Below the pieces are notes generated by a model. It saw only the letters and a program-made list of their open reading frames with translations, was not told the DNA's origin and searched no databases. This document shows, piece after piece, positions 57,855 through 64,000 of a DNA stretch of 64,000 nt. Numbering within the stretch: position 1 is the stretch's first letter; each line of letters begins with the position of its first letter. The translations under genes and the position numbers were made by a program. Source of the DNA: Ascaphus truei (lineage: Eukaryota; Chordata; Amphibia; Anura; Ascaphidae); contig CM071568.1 of NCBI GenBank assembly GCA_036426205.1, positions 38,826,960 to 38,890,959 of the forward strand, given 5' to 3'.

Positions 57855-60313
57855 CAGGGCCATCGAGAGGGCTGGGGGGAGAGCTGGGACGCTGGACATG
57901 TGTCCCAGGCAAGGTGGCTATGAGGGGCCCGTTCGGCACTGGAAGTTGGGCCAACTTATGGTCGAGTATGTTGATCCTATCGTTGCCATGGGACCCCGAG
58001 TCTTCCCAGCTGCGAGACTCCCTCACTGACATCTGTACCACGTCGAGACTTGATGTCGGCACACCGCCGGAAGCTGGGAACAGCTTCCAGCACACACCGG
58101 CGTGAGAGGTTACCTTGTTTCACCTACCCTGGGTGGTCATCATTGAAGTGGTATCGCTTTGCAATTGGCTTACTAAATGTGGGCCATTTGACAGGAACCC
58201 TGGTCTCAGGAGGAATATATGCCTATCTCATGTGATTAAACTTACCTTTAGAGGGGGAGTCAGGGCAGTCAACACTGTTTGACTTGAGCTGACACATTGT
58301 AGTCACTCAGTTTCATTGTCCTGGAATATCAACCTGAAAACATTGTGTCCTTAGTAGTCTTTTAGTTACAACTATGGTTGTCATATGTGGCTAATAGCTA
58401 TAAGTAGCATTTATCATTATGGCTATTACCATATTGTAAGGATTCACACCTCGGTTTCTGCTTACCTTGCCTACAGACCTGTTGCAGTCCTGGAACCACT
58501 CCCCATGATATATTCTGCAGCTGTGCAAGTATTACTGCAGCCCAGCTTGGGTTCAGTCATTAGAGCAAATGCTCTCACACGCCCCTTTGCTATGAGGTGG
58601 CTGACCTTTAATACAGCTTTCCCCACAATGCTTCTCTGCCGAGCAATCCTTCTTGGATGTTACCAAGTGTTCTGCCATAAGCCCGGCCTTGTGCCTGGTT
58701 TGGGGCTGTGCTCTATCCATTGCAAAGGCCGTGTCATGGTTCCTGGGATGTAGCGGTGGATCTCCAGCGTAACTTCGCTCCCTGTTTCCTGAGACCATGA
58801 TGCCCTTCCATAGCAGAGGTTGTCTCTGAGTCCTGAGGCCTGCAGTCTATCTCCCCGCACAGGCTCGTTCTGGATCCTACGCTAAAGCATGGTTACCAGT
58901 GGTGCCTGGCGGTGTGTCCACTCCGGTCAGCCTTCCCCTCCTGAGACCGGCGCCATGGGCCATAGACGCCACTCGCGAACCCCGTTCCAAACCTGCAGCA
59001 ATTTTGCTGTGAAGCAGGAAGACCTGCTGATCTCCTATGCCGACTCCTGCTTGGACACGTTTACCATGATGTCTCCAATCCTGACCCTGGCAGTCCATGA
59101 CTACGCCTGCTCTTCCAGTCCCGACCCTGCTAGTACGACTACGAACTGCGCAATCGGATCAGCTGCGGGTCTAAGGTCGGTTGCTTATACAACCCCACCT
59201 CAGCCACGCGGTCCGACCTGGTTTGTGGCGAGCACAAACCGTGACACATTACACCAATTCATGTCTGTATATATCTCCAGTGTGGGATTAAGGTACTAAT
59301 CTCATATATAGCAGCTCTGCCTAAGGGAGGGGTTCTTGTTTTTGTCATATAGGCATTTATTGCAATTACACAATTACTATGATGTAATGAGCAGTTTATT
59401 CAGGACCTTACTCAGTATAAGCGCTGTAGAAATAGGTTTTAATCAGAATTTTGTTTTCCATATATTGTATATTATAATATAAAATGTATTTGTTTTACAT
59501 ATTAGTGGAGCAGAGTGCATCTAAGGGGATTTTACTATCTTTTGTATACACATTTACCTTATCCCCGATTGCCACTCCAGTAAGTTTCAATCTTCAGCTG
59601 AGCAGGATCCAGCCCCCCTTGCCCTTCCTGTTTATTCATTTGGAGGACTCTGATGTTGGCACACGTCGGAGCTGGGCCAGCTCCAGCACACACGGCGTGT
59701 GAGAAAGGCTCGGCAAGGGACAGTGAGGTAGGCCGCCAGCTGAGGAGAGCCTGGGCTCAGTGGCAATGAGAGGACCGGTAGCTGGACAAAGGAAGATAGG
59801 CCCAGTAGAGGGCGGGCCCAATTGCTTTGTCCGCCACCGGGCTGCGGGCCTTCTACTGTCCTGCGCAGAGCCTCTGTCTGACGTTGGAGTGGCAAGAGTC
59901 AGCAGTATGAGAGAGCCCCAGCGCGAACGCGTAAGAATGGCCCCTTACAGCGTGGGAGAGCCGGGGTCTGAGACCATCCCCAAGGTAAGTGTGTGTTGTT
60001 GTATTTGGGGGGCTATATGTATTTGGGGGTGGGGGTTGAATTTTTTGTGGGGAGTGGGGGTAGTAATTATTGTGGGGGGGGGGGAAGCATGCATGGGAAT
60101 GAAAGGAGGAGAGATGTGAGGGAGAGGGTGGTAATTGATATAGTGGGAGGAGAGTGAAAGGGGAGTAAGGTAGAGAGAGGGGAAGGGAAGGAGAGAGTGA
60201 GTTAGGGTGAGATGGGGGGAGAGAAATACATGGGAAGAGGGGGAAATAGGTGTGAAATGGGGAGGTCCTGTCGGAACACTAGTCCTGGGCCCGGGAAATC
60301 GTTCTGTGCCCTG
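57855..60313. mobile_element. hAT-like element, second copy
   Basis: Same ends as 40350-42843 (CAGGGCCATCGAG left, 'tgtgccctg' right), with scattered single-base gaps. Confidence 0.5.
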
Positions 60314-60961
60314 GTGATTGTTGTCACTATTTGTTATCTTGAGAAAAGTCCAAATGAGGGACTGAAATGTTGATCCTGAATAAAGATAAGTCCCACTTTT
60401 TCTGTACATTTAAGCATTTCTCCAGTGATAGTTTTACAAGGGATGTTATCGTGAGTGCACTTTTTAACCATTTCTACTCAACTGAAGGAAATTAAGGTGC
60501 ATTAGAGCTTAATATCATATAGTATATAAAATGTACTTATTTATGACTTTGTAATACATGTTAAGCATAAAAGTTAAACATTAATGTACATAGCGTACAG
60601 TATAAGGCATACAGGAGTTTGGTTGCCACCACCAATCCAACCTTTGAAACTAATGTAGTTGTCTGTATTTTGTGCCTACTTAGGCCCCAAAAGAATGGAT
60701 TATAACTGAACTGAAACCCGATTTTTCTTAATATTTGCCACTTAATTGAATGTTACAGCAACATCTACCACGCTCATAGTGATTGTTCCCTTTACTTCAA
60801 CAATAACATTGAGATTGCTGCATCATTTTTGCATGATATACTGGGTGTATATATATAATATATATAATATAGTATATATATAAATAAAAGCAATGTAAAT
60901 ATTACTGTATGTTCATTTGCATGTCTTAGACAGGTCTGCAACCCGTTTCCCCATTATTTAT

Positions 60962-61005
60962 TGTCCTGAGGAAGCTGACTGTGAGATCAGCGAAACGCGT
61001 AGAGC
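60962..61005 (+). ncRNA. Hammerhead-like motif, second copy
   Basis: Core, stems II and III and the GTA cleavage triplet are identical to 43511-43546. The stem I left strand is altered by a nearby gap (TGTC instead of GCTC). Confidence 0.4.
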
Positions 61006-61664
61006 TAAGCCTGTACCACCGATGCGACCGTTCCTGTTCCAAGTCGTGGTGAAGAGTTTTCCGTGCCGCCTTACCATCCGCTCCTGTCCTCCGCTGTACG
61101 GAAGCAGTCCGTCTCAGAAGGAGGTGACAGTCAGACCCCGGTTACCACGACAGATCGAGGAGGTTTCCACTGAAAGACCAGACTCTCACCTCGCCTCAAA
61201 AGATACCTTTATGTGCCTACACTTCATGTACATATTGTGAGTCATTTCTTATGTTTTTTATCTTATAAACCTGTGCCAATTGGTCCATACTATGGTTTCT
61301 TTGATATTTTTTACATGACTACAACTCTGAACAAGAACAACCTGAATATCTTCCAATCCTGCTTTCTGATCAACGCTGATTTTCATTATCCGTTTAAACG
61401 CTGACTCTTCACTTACTTCTTGTAAGTAGAAGATCATACGAGCCAAGATTTAAAAAGCCAATCACTGTGTGATTTTATTACACATATATGTGTTTCTTTT
61501 TGGGGTGTTCCTGATTATCGCTCCCTTCACATTTGGATATCTACCATTGCCATGATGGAATTCGTACAAATTCCCTGTGAAGGTTGAGAATTTCTTTAAC
61601 ACCAATATTATTGCCTGTATTCACTATATTGTGTCTTAGCACCTTCTAAATCACCTGGGTTAAC

Positions 61665-61880
61665 TTTCCCCATTATCGCCCAGCATACAGCGCTTCCACT
61701 GCAGCAAGAGGATTCGGGAAATGACATGCAAATGAGCATCAGTGCCACCTGTGTCTAAGCTCGTTTACACAAGCAAATCCGAGCTTGAGACAAAAACGGT
61801 GGCACTGAGTGCTCATTTGCATGTCATTTCAGAATCCTTGCTGCAGTGGAAGCGTGATGATGCGGGCGATAATGGGGAAA
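61665..61880. mobile_element. 216-bp foldback (MITE-like)
   Basis: Arms of about 98 bp: 'tttccccattatcgccc', 'cttccactgcagcaag', 'aaatgacatgcaaatgagca' and their complements, around a short centre 'tttacacaagcaaatc'. No coding and no clear target duplication. Confidence 0.82.
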
Positions 61881-61950
61881 AAGAAGGGTTGCAGACCTGT
61901 CTAATAAGACATGCAAATCGAACATACAGTAAATTTACAGTTGCTTTATG
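61881..61950 (-). repeat. Short repeat shared with 43.4 kb
   Basis: Minus-strand counterpart of 43428-43500, directly adjoining the foldback, which suggests that the foldback family and this segment belong to one repeat. Confidence 0.7.
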
Positions 61951-61996
61951 CTTTACCGTGGAGGGTTTTGTCACTTTTTTTACCCACCATAACCTT

Positions 61997-61998
<2 letters not shown>

Positions 61999-62042
<44 letters not shown>
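61999..62042. repeat. (TA)n microsatellite
   Basis: About 22 TA units; a shorter run lies at 62070-62088. Confidence 0.95.
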
Positions 62043-62045
<3 letters not shown>

Positions 62046-62589
62046 AATACAACTGTATGCTCATCTGCATGTATATATATATATATATAAAATTATATTG
62101 ATGTTTTAGTGCCTTTCTAGATACACATTGTACAAGGTGGAACCCTATTTAACTGCAAAATATAGATTTGTCGTTTTTACTTCATTTTAAATCTCTCTCT
62201 AAATCATACGATGGGACTGATCGCTTATATCAGTCAGACAGATGTACCCTCCAATGTTTCAAATGTTTTGGCTCCATGTTAGCTCCGTGAATTGAAATGT
62301 GGTTTAGGTCTTTCAAAAACGTTGATATTGAGTCTAAAATGAAACCAGCTGCAGATGTACTATAGCACTCATGATGGTACCCGATCACAAATGACTTTTG
62401 GCGCACGTTACTGTATGTTTGTTTGGATGGAGCTTCTCTGAAATATCTTGTTATGGATTTCCTGCCAAAATGCATTCAGAAGTGCAATAATGGCAGCCAC
62501 ATCGGTATGCCATATAAATATAATGCCAAATACATAGAATTTGTTTACAAAAAATACTAATAACATTTTAATTGCCCAGCTCACTTTAA

Positions 62590-62613
62590 ATATATATATA
62601 TATATATATATAT

Positions 62614-62651
<38 letters not shown>
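62590..62651. repeat. Compound (TA)n(CA)n microsatellite
   Basis: TA units pass directly into about 18 CA units. Confidence 0.95.
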
Positions 62652-62653
<2 letters not shown>

Positions 62654-63869
62654 GTTACATGGTATGATTAAATATACTGTAAACAGTATATATATAATGA
62701 TTATAGCATAAAATACTGCCACCTTTTGGTTAACTTTTGATCATAAAAAGAAGCTTGTTTGAAAACTCAAGGATCGAATTAGAAGACGTTTGTTTCTATT
62801 AAGACTAAAAATATACTTAAGATTTAAGAGCTGAATGTCATATGCCATCAAATTATAGATTACATATACATCGATGGGAAGGAAGATTAAGCTCCTCTCA
62901 GCTATACATGGCATTGTCTATGTCCCCTCAATTTCAAAGGCAGGACCAGCACCCAGCCCCACCCTGATGAGACCCAACAGGATGGTTTTTCACATAACTT
63001 GTTTTTGTAGGTCAAATTCAAGGACAAACTCTCCCTGATACCATGTTCTAGGTAGAAGTGGAACAACAATATGGCCCCAATTGTATAAAAAAAAAATATT
63101 ATTGAAAGCAATGTGATTTTGACCCTTTGATGCATCTGGTACAATTGTATACCCCAGAATTGCACCACTTTTACCATGATACTGTACATAATGAATATAG
63201 AATCACAGAGAAGAATACTGTGAGAAGGTTTGAAGCATGTGGAAGTATGGGTTGGTAAACATTAAACTGTGGTAGTGCTAATCGGGTCACTTTTGCATCG
63301 AAACTCCCATTGACTTCAATTGGAGTTTCTGTGTCATAGTGCCCCAATTGGCAATAACACCATTTAATGAATAACCCCCAAAGTAGCAAAAGTAGCAAAG
63401 TAGCAAAAGCCAAGTTAAGATCTCTCCTTTTTTTCCTCATTCCCCTGTTTTTATAATGCATCATGTTCAGGGAGGCTCGGGAGAGGTTATGTGATTTGAA
63501 AAAGAAATAGCCAATAAATAGACAAAGGGTAGCAACCTTTCTCTTGTTAGCCGCCACATTTCTCTAGTGCAGTACTGGAAAAAAACAGCAATTCATCCAA
63601 CCCTGAAGTGGAAAGCTAAGTGTTGGCAAATGCTTTCATTGGAAAGGCTTACATTTGCTCTGTGTAATGTATTACAGTGACAACTGCAACCCTGATCAAG
63701 TGTTTAAAGTTTATTTTCCTCCAAAAGTATCTCTAATATTGCCATGCGTGGTACTATGATTCGTTTCTCAGTTGATATTATGCTGCCAATGGTATGCAAA
63801 CTGGCAACAACCAACTAGAGGGCTGGGTAGGACACAGATGTGCCGAATGTGCCTGATTATGATGTGGAG
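62652..63869. other. No gene recognised
   Basis: AT-rich DNA. Frames at 62902-63189 and 63171-63557 on the minus strand have no domain and no supporting splice or promoter context. A small 'aaagtagca' repeat lies near 63380-63407. Confidence 0.5.
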
Positions 63870-64000
63870 CAGGACCGCCTTAACAGCCTTCTAGGCCCCC
63901 GGGCAAAGCAGTGCACTGGGCCCAGCCTACACAGCAATTGTTATCCCCAGCCGTTAATTGCCTCCCGCAAATCCGTTACAATATTCTGCTTCCATAACAT
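63870..64000 (+). mobile_element. hAT-like terminus, cut by the window end
   Basis: Begins CAGGACCGCCTTAACAGCC and continues with 'aggcccccgggcaaagca' and 'actgggccc', the GGCCC-rich terminal sequence style of many vertebrate hAT elements. The other end is outside the window. Confidence 0.45.

Larger units (their letters stand above)
44450..61540 (+). repeat. Second, gap-ridden copy of 27023-44100
   Basis: Collinear, same orientation, nearly equal length (17091 against 17078 bp). Anchors: PLE junction 28135 with about 45572, pogo-like end 33720 with 51233, hAT end 40350 with 57855, hammerhead 43511 with 60966. Differences are overwhelmingly one- or two-base gaps: across 41761-41978 against 59228-59440 I count about ten gaps and no clear substitution. 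Density varies: very high in 44.4-47 kb, almost none at 60122-60290. Two stretches (53455-53870 and 56560-56930) barely align. Frames open in the first copy are closed here. No separate genes are called in this copy. Confidence 0.92.

Noticed and set aside
44450..61540. Old, naturally decayed segmental duplication
   Set aside because: Natural decay should show many substitutions; I see mostly single-base gaps with abrupt changes in density. Not excluded as a real duplication with a bad consensus.

Overview
The window looks like non-genic, transposon-rich DNA from a vertebrate, most likely an amphibian (anuran). That is inferred from the mix of repeats: L2/CR1-type LINEs, a Penelope-like element (PLE) with a GIY-YIG endonuclease, pogo-, hAT- and MITE-like DNA elements, long foldbacks, and AT/CA microsatellites. 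I found no convincing host exon, rRNA or tRNA gene, and nothing prokaryotic. Nearly every recognisable protein comes from a mobile element and is broken.

1-25 kb: a possible solo LTR (461-1444) and a 28-bp GC-rich minisatellite (4165-4645) come first. Next is a nested block in which a dispersed repeat (copies at 6690-7105, 7741-7828 plus 12273-12420, and 12535-12765) and a CR1-type endonuclease fragment surround a full-length 4.44-kb LINE on the minus strand (7829-12272, flanked by CATATT). This LINE has a 67-bp monomer array in its 5' region, a viral-type 2A peptide motif ahead of the endonuclease, a reverse transcriptase, and a short (TTTA)n tail. After it come a 346-bp foldback MITE with a TACAG duplication, a 5'-truncated L2 LINE that has received a second copy of the 2A LINE in its 3' UTR (8-bp target duplication), a PLE-type terminal sequence, a 1.24-kb element with ~290-bp inverted repeats that carry tRNA-like sequence, an L2 fragment, and an unrecognised broken coding region (23.1-24.9 kb).

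25-44 kb: a PLE forms a 5.65-kb palindrome (arms 25158-27835 and 28135-30808, ~300-bp loop). Beyond it lie two foldbacks, GC-rich unclassified DNA, a 2.33-kb pogo/Tigger-like element with ~1 kb of GTGTGCAG-type satellite, a cluster of perfect hairpins, a hAT-like element, and another PLE-type terminal sequence with a well-formed hammerhead-like motif.

44-64 kb: about 17.1 kb (27023-44100) is repeated head-to-tail at 44450-61540. The second copy differs almost only by one- or two-base gaps, very unevenly spread. That is the signature of unpolished long-read sequence, so it is more likely an assembly or gap-filling artefact (or a real duplication with poor consensus) than an old duplication. 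The window ends in AT/CA repeats, a 216-bp foldback and the start of another hAT-like element.

The elements do not form one pathway. The order of events readable from the nesting is: dispersed repeat, then the 2A LINE inserted into it; separately, L2, then a truncated 2A-LINE copy inserted into that.
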